Positions 45,840 through 55,154 are shown, counted from the stretch's first letter. The stretch: 64,000 bases of DNA from Synechococcus sp. ROS8604 (GCF_014279655.1 NZ_CP047946.1:2356001-2420000); one strand, 5' to 3'. The notes: generated from the letters alone by a model not told the origin. Made by a program: numbers and translations.

Positions 45840-47486
45840 ATGGCGCGTCCAAGACTGGCCTTAGTTCACGGCTTCAGCTGGAGGTACTGGAGAGGAGATT
45901 TACTAGGCGGCCTCACGGCAGCCGTTGTGGCTCTACCCCTGGCCCTTGCGTTTGGAAACGCCGCACTTGGTCCGGGCGGAGCGATTTACGGGCTGTACGG
46001 AGCGATCATTACGGGCTTTCTGGCCGCTCTCTTTGGCGGAACGCCTGCGCAAGTCTCAGGTCCTACAGGGCCGATGAGCGTCACCGTTGCAGGGGTGATT
46101 GGAACGCTCGCAGCCGTAGGAATTTCTCGGGAACTTGGGAGCAATGAGCTCCTCCCGCTCGTGATGGGAGCCGTCTTGATCGGCGGGCTCATTCAGATCC
46201 TGATGGGAGTTTTGCGGCTTGGTCGGTACATCACCCTGGTTCCTTATTCCGTGGTGTCTGGCTTCATGTCTGGCATTGGGGTCATCATTTTATGCCTGCA
46301 AATAGGACCCTTATTAGGAATCAAGGGCCAGGGCGGAGTGATCACCTCTCTCGGGACAGTTTTTAGTCAATTCACACCTAATACAGCTGCATTACTGGTT
46401 GGTCTATTGACATTGGCAGTGGTTTTTTTAACACCCAAGAGAATTAGCACCTGGGTGCCATCGCCACTGATTGCCTTGGTAATCATTACTCCTCTCTCCA
46501 TGCTGTTGTCACAAGACGGCATCCCCCGAATCGGAACCATTCCGGAAGGGGGATTGAATTTCAGCCTGCCTAATTTTAAAGATCATTTTCCGGTTTTATT
46601 ACGAGCTGGCCTTGTGCTCGCGGTGCTTGGTGCCATCGACTCGCTGCTTACATCCCTTGTCGCCGACAACATCAGCCAAAGCCGTCACCACTCCAACCGA
46701 GAGCTGATCGGGCAAGGCATTGCCAACAGCGTGGCAGGACTCTTTAACGGCCTCCCCGGGGCTGGAGCAACGATGCGAACGGTGATCAATATCAAATCAG
46801 GAGGCCGAACTCCCATCTCAGGGATGGCGCATTCGGTGTTTTTACTTGTGCTGCTGCTGGGCGCTGGGCCGCTGGCCGAGAGCATTCCAGAAGCATTATT
46901 GGCAGGAATCCTCATCAAAGTAGGCCTAGACATTATTGACTGGGGATTCCTATTAAGGGCCCACCGTCTCTCCATCAAAACAGCACTGGTGATGTGGGGG
47001 GTTTTGCTGATGACCGTGTTCTGGGATCTGATTGGAGCGGTCCTTGTTGGAATGTTCGTAGCCAACCTTCTAACCATTGAATCGATAACAACGCATCAAC
47101 TGGAGAGCATGAATTCAGAGGACAGCTCTCAGCTCGACCAAGAAGAGCAGCATCTCCTCAATCGCTGCGGTGACGCACTCATGCTGTTTCGCTTGCAAGG
47201 ACCACTGAGCTTTGGAGCCGCGAAAGGAATTAGCGAACGCATGACCCAAATCCGGCAGTACAAAATACTTTTGCTGGACGTCACAGATGTTCCGCACCTT
47301 GGAATCACGGCCACGTTGGCCATTGAAAGGATGGTGGAGGAAGCGGAGCACCACGAACGCCAAGTGTTAATTGCCGGTGCCAACGCAAAGGTCAAAGCCC
47401 GCCTGCAGCAATTCCGCATTCATAGACTCACAGCAAGCAGAAGAGACGCTCTGGCACACGCAGCTCAGGAACTAGACCCGAACTAA
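45840..47486 (+). CDS. SulP-family anion transporter, BicA-like, with STAS domain
   Basis: 548 residues. About 12 membrane helices, then a cytoplasmic STAS domain (~430-540). Segments SGFMSGIGVIILCLQIGPLL and KVGLDIIDWGFLLRAHRLSI are close to the bicarbonate transporter BicA of other cyanobacteria. Bicarbonate uptake is thus the leading guess, but sulfate or another anion is not excluded. Follows the thioredoxin-like gene by 4 nt. Confidence 0.87.
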   Translation: MARPRLALVHGFSWRYWRGDLLGGLTAAVVALPLALAFGNAALGPGGAIYGLYGAIITGFLAALFGGTPAQVSGPTGPMSVTVAGVIGTLAAVGISRELGSNELLPLVMGAVLIGGLIQILMGVLRLGRYITLVPYSVVSGFMSGIGVIILCLQIGPLLGIKGQGGVITSLGTVFSQFTPNTAALLVGLLTLAVVFLTPKRISTWVPSPLIALVIITPLSMLLSQDGIPRIGTIPEGGLNFSLPNFKDHFPVLLRAGLVLAVLGAIDSLLTSLVADNISQSRHHSNRELIGQGIANSVAGLFNGLPGAGATMRTVINIKSGGRTPISGMAHSVFLLVLLLGAGPLAESIPEALLAGILIKVGLDIIDWGFLLRAHRLSIKTALVMWGVLLMTVFWDLIGAVLVGMFVANLLTIESITTHQLESMNSEDSSQLDQEEQHLLNRCGDALMLFRLQGPLSFGAAKGISERMTQIRQYKILLLDVTDVPHLGITATLAIERMVEEAEHHERQVLIAGANAKVKARLQQFRIHRLTASRRDALAHAAQELDPN

Positions 47487-47601
47487 GGGGTCCAAGGCAT
47501 TCAGCAGCGGTCAGTATTTATACTCAACACAAAGACTGTGTAACCGCGAACACACAGCCAATGGAAATTGCCTGCAGAATATTTATACTTCTTAAATTCC
47601 A

Positions 47602-47697
47602 ATGGAAATCCTCACCGCGCTTGCCATCGCTCCATTCCTAGCCGCGCTTGTCCTAGGGGCTAGAGAGGCCGAGCTCGAAGAGCAAAGCAACCGGTAA
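47602..47697 (+). CDS. Possible 31-residue single-span membrane peptide
   Basis: ATG 47602 to TAA 47695. An N-terminal hydrophobic helix (LTALAIAPFLAALVLG) is followed by a charged tail with REAELEEQ. The composition is like small photosystem or cytochrome subunits, but I cannot match it to one. No ribosome-binding site is apparent, so it is uncertain. Confidence 0.4.
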   Translation: MEILTALAIAPFLAALVLGAREAELEEQSNR

Positions 47698-47942
47698 AGG
47701 CATTCCGAATCATTTCCGTGCAGGATTAAACATCATCCTTTACCTAAATCAATCACACCAAAATAACACTCATCAATTCAAAACTTTTACATTTTTAGCA
47801 GTTACAACTGCTTCGCCATAGGCGATCGAATTGCAATAACTGATATCAATCTTTTCAAAAGACCACTTTAAAAAAATTGGACAATGAATTAAACTATTTA
47901 GATATCTGAGGTTCTGCCATCACAAATCGTCAGCGCGGAAGA

Positions 47943-48125
47943 TCAAAAGAAGACTTGCCCAGAAATCCAATGGCCGTAGGGTCTCGATGAAGCCTCAGCA
48001 AATGCCAAAAACACTGTGACACCAATGCCGAGAAGGGTGATCGAAATGCCACTCATGATGGCGATATCGTACAAAGCGCGTATCTCAGAAACGCTGCGCC
48101 CAGGAAGGGAAGAACGTCGAGCCAT
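47943..48125 (-). CDS. Small membrane protein, unknown
   Basis: 60 residues, one hydrophobic helix (SGISITLLGIGVTVFLAFAE) after a basic N-terminus. AGGTGA directly precedes the ATG at 48125, an unusually tight spacing. No family recognised. Confidence 0.5.
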   Translation of the reverse strand: MARRSSLPGRSVSEIRALYDIAIMSGISITLLGIGVTVFLAFAEASSRPYGHWISGQVFF

Positions 48126-48326
48126 TCACCTGAACAACAAACCACAAATTAGTTATGGAGCATCAGAGAGAAGAAAACAGCTTTCATTGATGAAGCTCAT
48201 CAATTCGTTTCACGGCGCAACATGGCGTGGCCAATGTTGCTGAAAAGGAAAGAGTCAGCGCAAAGGAACCGGCTGTACAACAAACTTGCACACCTGGATG
48301 CAGCTCAGGCGATATCAGAGTCTCTT

Positions 48327-48599
48327 TTACCGAACAGGCGGATAGCAGCGCTGCCAACCCGCCTCACGCATGGTGTCCCAGGTGTCGACTGCCTGATGAC
48401 GAAGCATCCGACGACGCGATAGGGGGACTGGCGGATAAGGCGGTTTCCACTGAAATGTCCTTAACGCGATCAATTCGCCATCAGCAGAGTTGCCAGCAGA
48501 CTGGAAATGCACAAGCTGCTGTTGAAGCTCGTTAGAGAGCCAACCCTCACCACCAGGGATGTCTGGCAGGCGTTTTGAGTCCGGTCGGAGACGTGGCAT
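48327..48599 (-). CDS. DUF1651 family protein
   Basis: 90 residues. The pattern EGWLSNELQQQLVHFQ, then PLSRRRMLRHQAVDTWDTM and GWQRC fits DUF1651, a family practically restricted to marine Synechococcus and Prochlorococcus and common in their variable regions. Role unknown. Confidence 0.75.
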   Translation of the reverse strand: MPRLRPDSKRLPDIPGGEGWLSNELQQQLVHFQSAGNSADGELIALRTFQWKPPYPPVPLSRRRMLRHQAVDTWDTMREAGWQRCYPPVR

Positions 48600-48736
48600 G
48601 TGTAAATTATGACAGCCTCAAACCAAAATTGTCAGAATTAATGATGAATAACAGATATTTGTTCTGATTCAGGTGCGAACCAACTGAACCACTAGAAGCG
48701 TTTACAAACCAAAAGGAATCGGAGTGGCAAGCCAGC

Positions 48737-49242
48737 TCAGCGAATCAGAACGGGGGTCCCCACCTCAACCAGATTAAAAACTTGAATAACGTTATTATTC
48801 AACATTCTGATGCAGCCCAAACTTGCAGCAGCCCGAAGGTGACCCAGCGTGGCCAAGCCATTCCATGAACGGCATAAACCTTTCCATCTGAAGCCGCCTT
48901 GAGATAAGGCATAAATCGAACATCCACTGGATCATTAGACCCAGCAGGGAAAACCCTATGATGAGACTTTGAATAACAAGTAGGGGCTTATACTTTTTTC
49001 AGAATGCTATAAACACCCGGAATCGTGGGGGTTTCAGGGGCGCCGATCGCAATTGGATATCCCTTGATAACAGTTCCTGAGCCTTTGAGCCAAACGAGAC
49101 CCTCTTTGAGACTCACCTCGATCTCAATCTCAGCTTTTGCTTCCACTGAAGAGATACCGGTTAAGGCAATGGAGCAATGGAGCCCAAAGAAGCAGCCAAA
49201 AATACATTTAAAAGAGACCTTGGCGAAAGCATTGGGCCACAC
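48737..49242 (-). pseudogene. Broken L,D-transpeptidase (YkuD) gene
   Basis: From ATG 49242 a signal-like N-terminus leads into a YkuD start (SLKEGLVWLKGSGTVIKGYP, then IAIGAPETPTIPGVYSILKK). A TAA at 48990-48988 stops it. The same frame continues with VFPAGSNDPVDVRFMPYL and VYAVHGMAW, giving the catalytic-domain His. A frameshift near 48840 then leads to SLGCIRMLNNNVIQVF, the catalytic SxGCIRM motif, and VEVGTPVLIR before TGA at 48739. One nonsense and one frameshift break an otherwise complete gene of about 165 codons. L,D-transpeptidases crosslink peptidoglycan. Confidence 0.85.
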
Positions 49243-49320
49243 AAAAAAGTTCAGAGATGCTAAATCAATTAACAGCTCAAAACGCAGCAGAGCAAGGCAA
49301 GAAGCATTGAATACCGAGAA

Positions 49321-49638
49321 TTACGATTCAACCGCTTGATCGCCCTCTTCCAAACTCTTAGAATCTTCAATTTCTTTGAGAATTCTTTTATAGATGCTTG
49401 CAATCACCACTCCATCAGCATTTCGCAAAACAACAGAGTCGATACCAACAGAGCTTTTGGACAAATCCACCTCATCTTCATGCTTGATTTTATCTTGAGA
49501 TATTGCAAATTCGATTGCTGGCTTAAATGAAAATGAACTCGTCATCAAGCAGTTGCGACTGCGACCAAGCTGACAGGCAAACAGAACACTGGCAGCAAAT
49601 ACGGTTTTACTTAAGACAGCAAAGGGGCAGGCCGCCAA
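49321..49638 (-). CDS. Possible exported protein, unknown
   Basis: 105 residues from TTG 49638. Hydrophobic N-terminus (~9-22), then a soluble part with KSSVGIDSVVLRNADGVVIA and a charged tail (RILKEIEDSKSLEEGD). The start codon is weak and an internal ATG at 49545 is an alternative. No family recognised. Confidence 0.5.
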   Translation of the reverse strand: MAACPFAVLSKTVFAASVLFACQLGRSRNCLMTSSFSFKPAIEFAISQDKIKHEDEVDLSKSSVGIDSVVLRNADGVVIASIYKRILKEIEDSKSLEEGDQAVES

Positions 49639-50079
49639 GTTAAGCAGCCAAACATCGATCAGAGAGAAGGAGAGATGGCCACAGGCTTTTGGTGGATCAA
49701 GCTCTTAAGAGCTGGCCATATCAAACCGACTGATGCCTGCTGAATGCGCAGACTCACGGTAGAAGCGTCAAAAATGGGCTGTTATGCCTATCGCCTTAGG
49801 GATACTCGGCTCCCTAGAACGATTGAGTGATATTTCCAAGCAATGAAGCTCGATAGTGCAAACGCCCAACCGATGGGAAGCCTGATCCACGATGGAACTC
49901 ACACACCCTTCCACGCCCTTGCCTGCCCCTTGAATCCCCGCATGGTTCGAATCGGCAAAAAAAGATAATCGGCCAAATCTTGATTGGGGCAATGATTAAA
50001 AAAGCAAGACATCAGCATTGGCCACCGAACGCCCTGATCGCGCCAGACGCGCTGAGCTAATCAAATCCTCTAAAACAAT
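49639..50079. other. Gene-free stretch
   Basis: A few short open frames on both strands, none with a ribosome-binding site or recognisable sequence. Nothing else seen. Confidence 0.5.
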
Positions 50080-50103
50080 AAAAAACCCCGTGTCGACGGG
50101 GTG
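50080..50103 (-). terminator. Strong minus-strand terminator
   Basis: Minus strand: ACCCCGTCGACACGGGGT followed by TTTTTATT. The stem CCCCGT/ACGGGG is fully paired. It is 23 nt past the stop of the 86-residue minus-strand gene. Confidence 0.88.
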
Positions 50104-50125
50104 GATCACAACGATCAGGGCGACG

Positions 50126-50386
50126 TTAACGCGCCAGAGGAGCAAGCTTCGTAGGCGAAAGATGAGCGGAGGTGTAATCAATGCCCTCTGAATGGACAGC
50201 GAAACAACGCTGAGCATCTTGAAGACGTTGTGCCTTCAGCTCTTTTTCTTTGATCAGGAGGAGGGTGTTCATGGGAACGACCGACAGCGCCTCAAACCCC
50301 GTTGCTTGTTTGAGATCGAACTGCGTCCCCTCATGGGGACCAACGTGATCTGAATATAAGGGAAAAGGCAGGGATAGCAAAGCCAT
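50126..50386 (-). CDS. Small protein of unknown function
   Basis: 86 residues from ATG 50386, with GAAGG 8 nt upstream. Content includes QATGFEALSVVPMNTLLLIK and a C-terminal ERF-like charged stretch followed by TSAHLSPTKLAPLAR. The strong terminator right after its stop supports a real transcript. The start codon shares CATG with the start of the divergent gene, so one of the two starts is probably wrong. Confidence 0.6.
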   Translation of the reverse strand: MALLSLPFPLYSDHVGPHEGTQFDLKQATGFEALSVVPMNTLLLIKEKELKAQRLQDAQRCFAVHSEGIDYTSAHLSPTKLAPLAR

Positions 50387-50954
50387 GAACCGAACCTTCA
50401 ATGGCGTAACAACCGTTCCTTCCTCAAACCCCATAGCTGGGGAGATAAAACCCGCCACAGATAGCCACGGGCCCATGCCAAATGCCCCTCCACTCCCATC
50501 ACCGCTGGGTTGGCTTGCATCTGTATCGGTGAACAGTGAGCAGACCCTGAGATACTTGGTGCTGAAGGCGGGAGCAGCTCAAGTGGCAGGAAAGTCTGGC
50601 TTCACACAAAGCGAATTTGAAGAAATCAAACGCCTCTACGTGGAAGAGGGAAGAACCTTTTCTCAGATCGCCAAAGTCATCGGCAAAGGTAGCGAAAATT
50701 CGGTACGAAATTCTTTGTCAAAGGCACGTGTTAATCGCGCTTCTAACGGAGAGAGGAAGCTCGAAAGATTTAAATCTGGACAGAAATATGGAAACATCAC
50801 TCTGCTCACAAGGCTCGTAAAGTCCAAAAAACTTAGATACCATGTAGTTTGTGATTGTGGCTATGAATTCGACATTGATCCATACTTCCTGACACTTCCT
50901 GATGACCACAAAAACAGCATCTCACAATGTCAGAGATGCCGAGCAGGAAAGTAA
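50385..50954 (+). CDS. HTH plus zinc-ribbon protein, putative DNA-binding
   Basis: 189 residues as annotated; the true start may be downstream, e.g. ATG 50475. Residues 68-115 read as a helix-turn-helix: TQSEFEEIKRLYVEEGRTFS, then IAKVIGKGSENSVRNSLSKA. The C-terminal part has CDCGYEFD and SQCQRCRAGK, a CxC/CxxC ribbon as in phage- or island-borne regulators. AT-rich compared with the housekeeping genes. Function unknown. Confidence 0.6.
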   Translation: MNRTFNGVTTVPSSNPIAGEIKPATDSHGPMPNAPPLPSPLGWLASVSVNSEQTLRYLVLKAGAAQVAGKSGFTQSEFEEIKRLYVEEGRTFSQIAKVIGKGSENSVRNSLSKARVNRASNGERKLERFKSGQKYGNITLLTRLVKSKKLRYHVVCDCGYEFDIDPYFLTLPDDHKNSISQCQRCRAGK

Positions 50955-50992
50955 AGAAATCAATCCCAATAAGGTACTCCAGTGCTGCTGAA

Positions 50993-51256
50993 TCACATCA
51001 AATGGAGACGGAACGTAGCCCGATCAACTTGACGAATATTGGCCTCAATCGTTGTCCGGCCGAGACGCTTATGCGCTGTATACCGATGGCAGCCATTAAA
51101 TCCATAGAACCTACCCTCAAACTCAATGAGATCGATAGGTTCTTGAAGCCCAATCTCCTTGACGCTTCTGATCAAATCATCAACTTTTCTTTCATCAATC
51201 ACACTCTCATGAGGGCGGTTAATGGACTCAATCGGAACGGCTACTCGCTTTTTCAT
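50993..51256 (-). CDS. srx: Sulfiredoxin
   Basis: 87 residues from ATG 51256; the longer open frame upstream overlaps the next gene. The sulfiredoxin signature with the catalytic Cys is FNGCHRYTAHKRLG, and the N-terminal half IESINRPHESVIDERKVDDL agrees with the ParB/Srx fold. Sulfiredoxin uses ATP to reduce over-oxidised (sulfinic) 2-Cys peroxiredoxin. The peroxiredoxin itself is not in this window. The 80-residue gene lies 40 nt upstream on the same strand. Confidence 0.88.
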   Translation of the reverse strand: MKKRVAVPIESINRPHESVIDERKVDDLIRSVKEIGLQEPIDLIEFEGRFYGFNGCHRYTAHKRLGRTTIEANIRQVDRATFRLHLM

Positions 51257-51296
51257 GATGAAGCAGTTGGTGAGAATGAAGCGATCGGTAGCGCCA

Positions 51297-51539
51297 TCAC
51301 CGCCGAGATCGAACAAAAGCAAACAAGTTGTTGACCTTTTTGAGCAACTGTAGAAAAAGGCCGCGCTGCTGAGGTCCGCTTGGTCGCTGCAACACCATGG
51401 TCTCCAGCTCTGGACCTTCGGATTGAAACCCATCAAAAGCCATCAAGGCTTCGCCAGCCCCTTCCAAGTCATGCTCAAGAATGCGCTGATTGACCTGAGG
51501 GCTGTGGTGCGAGTGCGAGCGGTTGCGAATGGAAGACAT
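51297..51539 (-). CDS. Small protein upstream of srx, unknown
   Basis: 80 residues, ATG 51539 with AGGAG 6 nt upstream, so translation is likely. His/Ser-rich N-terminus, then ILEHDLEGAGEALMAFDGFQ and a basic C-terminus. No family recognised. Probably co-transcribed with sulfiredoxin. Confidence 0.6.
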   Translation of the reverse strand: MSSIRNRSHSHHSPQVNQRILEHDLEGAGEALMAFDGFQSEGPELETMVLQRPSGPQQRGLFLQLLKKVNNLFAFVRSRR

Positions 51540-51732
51540 TCTCTACTCCTGATCTGACTCCTTTCTGTCTGAAAAGCAAGAGAAAAGCAAGTGTAGCGAG
51601 ATGCTTCTTTAAGTAATCTTTAATCAACTCAGAAAGGAGCTGGATATCGAAATCAGAAGTGAAACCTATCCCAATGACCGATATGAATCACATGAGTATC
51701 ATCTGAAACACATTGATTCATCGATCACCCAA

Positions 51733-51942
51733 TCAAAACTTCCTGGGATAGGGATTATTACCCGCAAGCTCCACGTTCACTGCCTTGCAAATATTCATCA
51801 TTGCCACAAGACCAAAATTCACACCCATCGGGCCATCAAGGAAATCCTGAAACTGCTCAGGAGTCATGGCTGTCTGCGCAGCAGACCACCAATCCTGAGC
51901 TTTTCCATGGCAAAACTCATGTTGGACACTGTCACAACGCAA
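51733..51942 (-). CDS. Small hypothetical protein
   Basis: 69 residues with a protein-like sequence (DWWSAAQTAMTPEQFQDFLD, then GVNFGLVAMMNICKAVNVEL). No signal or membrane helix. Divergent from the DUF3764 gene. No homology recognised; start uncertain. Confidence 0.5.
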   Translation of the reverse strand: MRCDSVQHEFCHGKAQDWWSAAQTAMTPEQFQDFLDGPMGVNFGLVAMMNICKAVNVELAGNNPYPRKF

Positions 51943-51995
51943 ACAAACAGAGTCAGAGAGAGAGTGCTTATATCAATGGACAAATTATTTGCCCC

Positions 51996-52268
51996 ATGGA
52001 AACCACCATCTGGACCTTTAGCTTGAGTGTTCCCTTCGCACAGTGGGCTGCAATTTATGACAGTCAAGATGTAAGCAAAATGCACAAGGCCGTTGGGTTA
52101 ACGTCACTGTTTCGTGGCGTTAGCAAGAGCGATCCATCCAAGATCTGCGCCATTCAGCAAGCACCCGTTGGTGTTGCCCAGAAGATCTTTGATGACAACA
52201 AAGAAATGATTCGTGGCAGCGGCCACATTATTGAAAGCACGGTGATCAGTGCCTATGCAGAAGAATAG
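51996..52268 (+). CDS. DUF3764 family protein
   Basis: 90 residues from ATG 51996; the frame is open upstream but similarity starts at METTIWTFSLSVPFAQW. Further segments VSKMHKAVGLTSLFRGVSK and KEMIRGSGHIIESTV fit DUF3764, a small dimeric alpha/beta-barrel-like family of marine cyanobacteria without known function. Confidence 0.8.
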   Translation: METTIWTFSLSVPFAQWAAIYDSQDVSKMHKAVGLTSLFRGVSKSDPSKICAIQQAPVGVAQKIFDDNKEMIRGSGHIIESTVISAYAEE

Positions 52269-52413
52269 TTGACGAACGGATTGGTCGTTTCCGAATGGCC
52301 AGTCAATTTCGTATTGGCTGATGACCTCTATCCCCATCTCTTCACTAAAGACGTGTAGGCAGCGGCAGCCATGACTTGTGGTAACAACAAGCTGATCACT
52401 GCGACAGGGCGGC

Positions 52414-52442
52414 AATAAAAATCCCCGCTCCTGGCAGGGGTA
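52414..52442 (-). terminator. Minus-strand terminator
   Basis: Minus strand: TACCCC...GGGGA followed by TTTTTATTGCC. The stem is short (four GC pairs plus partial extension), but the T-run is good. It lies 20 nt past the stop of the small minus-strand gene at 52462-52647. Confidence 0.65.
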
Positions 52443-52461
52443 ATGAATCAAGAGCCTTGGA

Positions 52462-52647
52462 TTAGTGATTCCTCGGCTCAACGTGAATCCTGCAGGCATC
52501 TGACTTAGCCAGTTCTGCGTCAGCAGCACAAAGCCGCCTCATAAGATCGTCCTTATCAAATTCAGAAAGCGAGCCGTCAGAGGCCCACTTAAGACACGTT
52601 CTGCCAAGGCAGTTCTTGGCAGGTTTGCCCCCAGAAGATAGAGCCAT
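52462..52647 (-). CDS. Small Cys-containing hypothetical protein
   Basis: 61 residues from ATG 52647; an in-frame ATG at 52701 is possible. Three Cys in KNCLGRTCLKW and RLCAADAELAKSDACRI. The following terminator argues that this is expressed. No family recognised. Confidence 0.45.
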   Translation of the reverse strand: MALSSGGKPAKNCLGRTCLKWASDGSLSEFDKDDLMRRLCAADAELAKSDACRIHVEPRNH

Positions 52648-53637
52648 AATGCAATTCGCGATGGGAAACTCGCCTAGCTCTCTCGAGCATGCATGGTTCA
52701 CACCGAGAGTGCTTCAGAGGTGTGAGAGGGCAGCCCACCTGCGGCAGATGTGGGAGTGCTCTTTCATGATTCTTCGCTTCCGACACCTCTGGGAATCCAG
52801 AAACCAGAGGTCAAGCCGCATGCTTCAAACGTCAGGACGAAGTGTCGGGCTTTGATGAGCAACTGGGGCGAATGTTCCAGGTGATGGACCTTCTGGCTCC
52901 GATTGGAGTGCCCCCCAGCTTGCTAAAGCCGGGATGAAGGGCGTGTCCATGGATGGTGAGAAAACTCGTGGAGCAGGTGCTTAAAAGGCCAGGCAGCTTC
53001 TTACTTTTGCTGGGGGGGAGTGTTTGCCATGCTTGGCACCTCCGATCTCGGTGAAAGTATTCTCCACCCGATGAGCATTTTCTGCATCGGTTTAAACGCG
53101 CATTGCCTTCTGAACAGAAACAGCCGAGGATTGCAGAAGCATGGCCAAAAGCAGCTAGTCGCTCATACCAGGCACACACAAAAAAAGAATGTGCTCAGCA
53201 CGGGGCCATCAGAAGACTGTGATGCATGGAACGCTGATGACAATCATGCATTTGCACTCGATGCGCATCATGCAGCCTTCTGGCAGATCAATCCAGGGAC
53301 TTGATTAAAACACGAATGGGCCGAGCAAAGTTATCGAGGGCAGAGACATTTCTTCTCACTAAACCTAATTCAAGACACTGCAAGTGACGCCCTTCGCTTC
53401 ATAGCCACAAGCCCTCACTCCCTCCAGTCTAGCGGTCAATAGATGCATTCTCTTGGCATCCATTTGGCAACCAGATGCAATGCCTAGACTTAAAAAATTA
53501 GCCAATAGCCCAAGCTCTTAAACAATACAAGCGGCTTTTCCAAGCCAACGTCATACGGATCTGAACCTAAAGACTTCTAGAACCCCCAAGAACATCAATG
53601 ATCCACCGATAAAATCAATAAAGCAATTCACATTTGC
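52648..53637. other. Nearly 1 kb without a convincing gene
   Basis: Open frames are short, lack starts or ribosome-binding sites, and change frame often. Segments such as GRMFQVMDLLAPIGVPPSLL (plus strand, ~52872-52931) and HRFKRALPSEQKQPRIAEAW (~53083-53142) look like protein debris, but I cannot name the source. Likely decayed sequence. Confidence 0.4.
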
Positions 53638-54816
53638 TTGGCTAACACAAATTCACTCCCTGTCGCTTTCCAGGATCAAATCCAAAGCATTGCAGAGAAC
53701 AAGACTGCTGATCGTGATGTCGTCATCAGCCTCTATGAGTATATTAAAAGACGATATTTCGAAGAAAATCCAGACTTTATTACCTCTAACTGGAATTGGG
53801 GAACAAGCAAAATCAATGGGACGGCGCTCGAAGGAAGACTGTTGCCATTGCAAGACGAAACAAGAGTTATTGATGAAGTCATCGGCGAAAACAGATTAAT
53901 TGTCAACCTAGGCACACGCAAAGCGGGAACAAGAGTCGGAATTCACGTCCATGAATCGGGAGGTTTAACATTTGTAGTAAGCGGAGATGGAGCAATAACT
54001 GACTACGTGGAAGGCATTGAGAACACTTTTAACCAGGTTGGTGATTATTACTTTATGCCCTACAACACCACCATGTCAGCAGCAAATCTAGAAAGCGAAG
54101 ACGTGGTTTTGCTGGATATATTTTACTTCCCGATCAACAAAACCCCTATTACGATACTAGAAGAAGGATATCCCTTATACGATCCACCTTCATATTTTTA
54201 TACTTCGATATTTCTAGAACCAGAAGATGCAAAGCAAAAAATAGATGATTCTATCCTTGACGGCAGCCAAAAGCAATTTGAGGTTCTGGGTGGCCCAAAA
54301 AATCTTAGATCGATTGATGTATCTTTCAGCGAAATTGAAGGCAACAGCAAAGTAAGCCTGGATCGAGAGACAGCAGGAGGAGGAACCATTAAATCCAACT
54401 CTCCACTACCCATGCAACAAACAACGGAATATAATCTTGATGGAATTTATTTTAATAGTGATGCGGGGAATGATTACATCGCTGGCAGCAAAATGAACGA
54501 CTTTATACGCGGCGGTGCCGGTGCCGACAAAATTGACGGATTAGCAGGAAACGACATTATTCGCGGCGGATCTGGTGGAGACTTAATGAGCGGAGGAGAA
54601 GGTTTTGACAAGTTTTACTTCACAACCGATCAGATCGATGATGCCATTGATGTGATTACCGACTTTAACAAATCAGAAGACAAAATAGTTATCCAAGGCG
54701 GCATTGAGATCATTGCAGACAATGACAGTTTATTTCTTGGATACAAGGGCTTTGAACTAGAGGTCCAAGTTGGCGCTCTGGTTCCTTTGGCTGACATTTT
54801 GATCAACGAAATCTGA
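53638..54816 (+). CDS. Cupin-RTX fusion, probable type I-secreted protein
   Basis: 392 residues from TTG 53638; no ATG or GTG lies between it and the upstream stop. Residues ~75-170 form a cupin barrel with the metal-type pair H103/H105 (GIHVHESGG). Residues ~275-335 hold RTX Ca-binding nonapeptides (GAGADKIDG, GLAGNDIIRGGSGGD). The end DVITDFNKSEDKIVI is a type I secretion C-terminal motif. No signal peptide, as expected. The cupin may be catalytic or a binding domain; no substrate is evident. No T1SS genes are adjacent. Confidence 0.78.
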   Translation: MANTNSLPVAFQDQIQSIAENKTADRDVVISLYEYIKRRYFEENPDFITSNWNWGTSKINGTALEGRLLPLQDETRVIDEVIGENRLIVNLGTRKAGTRVGIHVHESGGLTFVVSGDGAITDYVEGIENTFNQVGDYYFMPYNTTMSAANLESEDVVLLDIFYFPINKTPITILEEGYPLYDPPSYFYTSIFLEPEDAKQKIDDSILDGSQKQFEVLGGPKNLRSIDVSFSEIEGNSKVSLDRETAGGGTIKSNSPLPMQQTTEYNLDGIYFNSDAGNDYIAGSKMNDFIRGGAGADKIDGLAGNDIIRGGSGGDLMSGGEGFDKFYFTTDQIDDAIDVITDFNKSEDKIVIQGGIEIIADNDSLFLGYKGFELEVQVGALVPLADILINEI

Positions 54817-55154
54817 TTCGTTCATTTCAAATATTTTCTACTATTGCGAACATCGCTTCATAGACACCACATAGACGCAAGTACACACGAGACCCTGATT
54901 AGGCAGTGCTTAGAATCTAGCACCCCTTCAGGAATATCAGCCATACATTCTTTATACCATCAGTACTCCTGAAGCAATGCCAAGAACGCAATCAAAGCAA
55001 AGTTCAAATAAATATCCTTTTAAGAAGCATTCCATGAAGCAAGCATCACGACCTGCTTTAGAAAATTTGCTTACGCAGGTCTAACTCCAACGTGCTTCAG
55101 AAAAGCCGAAGCCAAAATCCAACTCAAGTGCGATCCACGCTTGTCATGACTGGC
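54817..55154. other. Gene-free stretch
   Basis: Nothing certain. A 35-codon frame at 54977-55084 (plus) with a basic product is possible but unsupported. Confidence 0.5.

Noticed and set aside
49768..49992. 74-codon minus-strand frame
   Set aside because: No ribosome-binding site, mixed composition, no following terminator.
52832..53179. 115-codon minus-strand frame
   Set aside because: Irregular composition and no recognisable segment; likely part of decayed sequence.
54977..55084. 35-codon plus-strand frame with basic product
   Set aside because: No ribosome-binding site and no other support.
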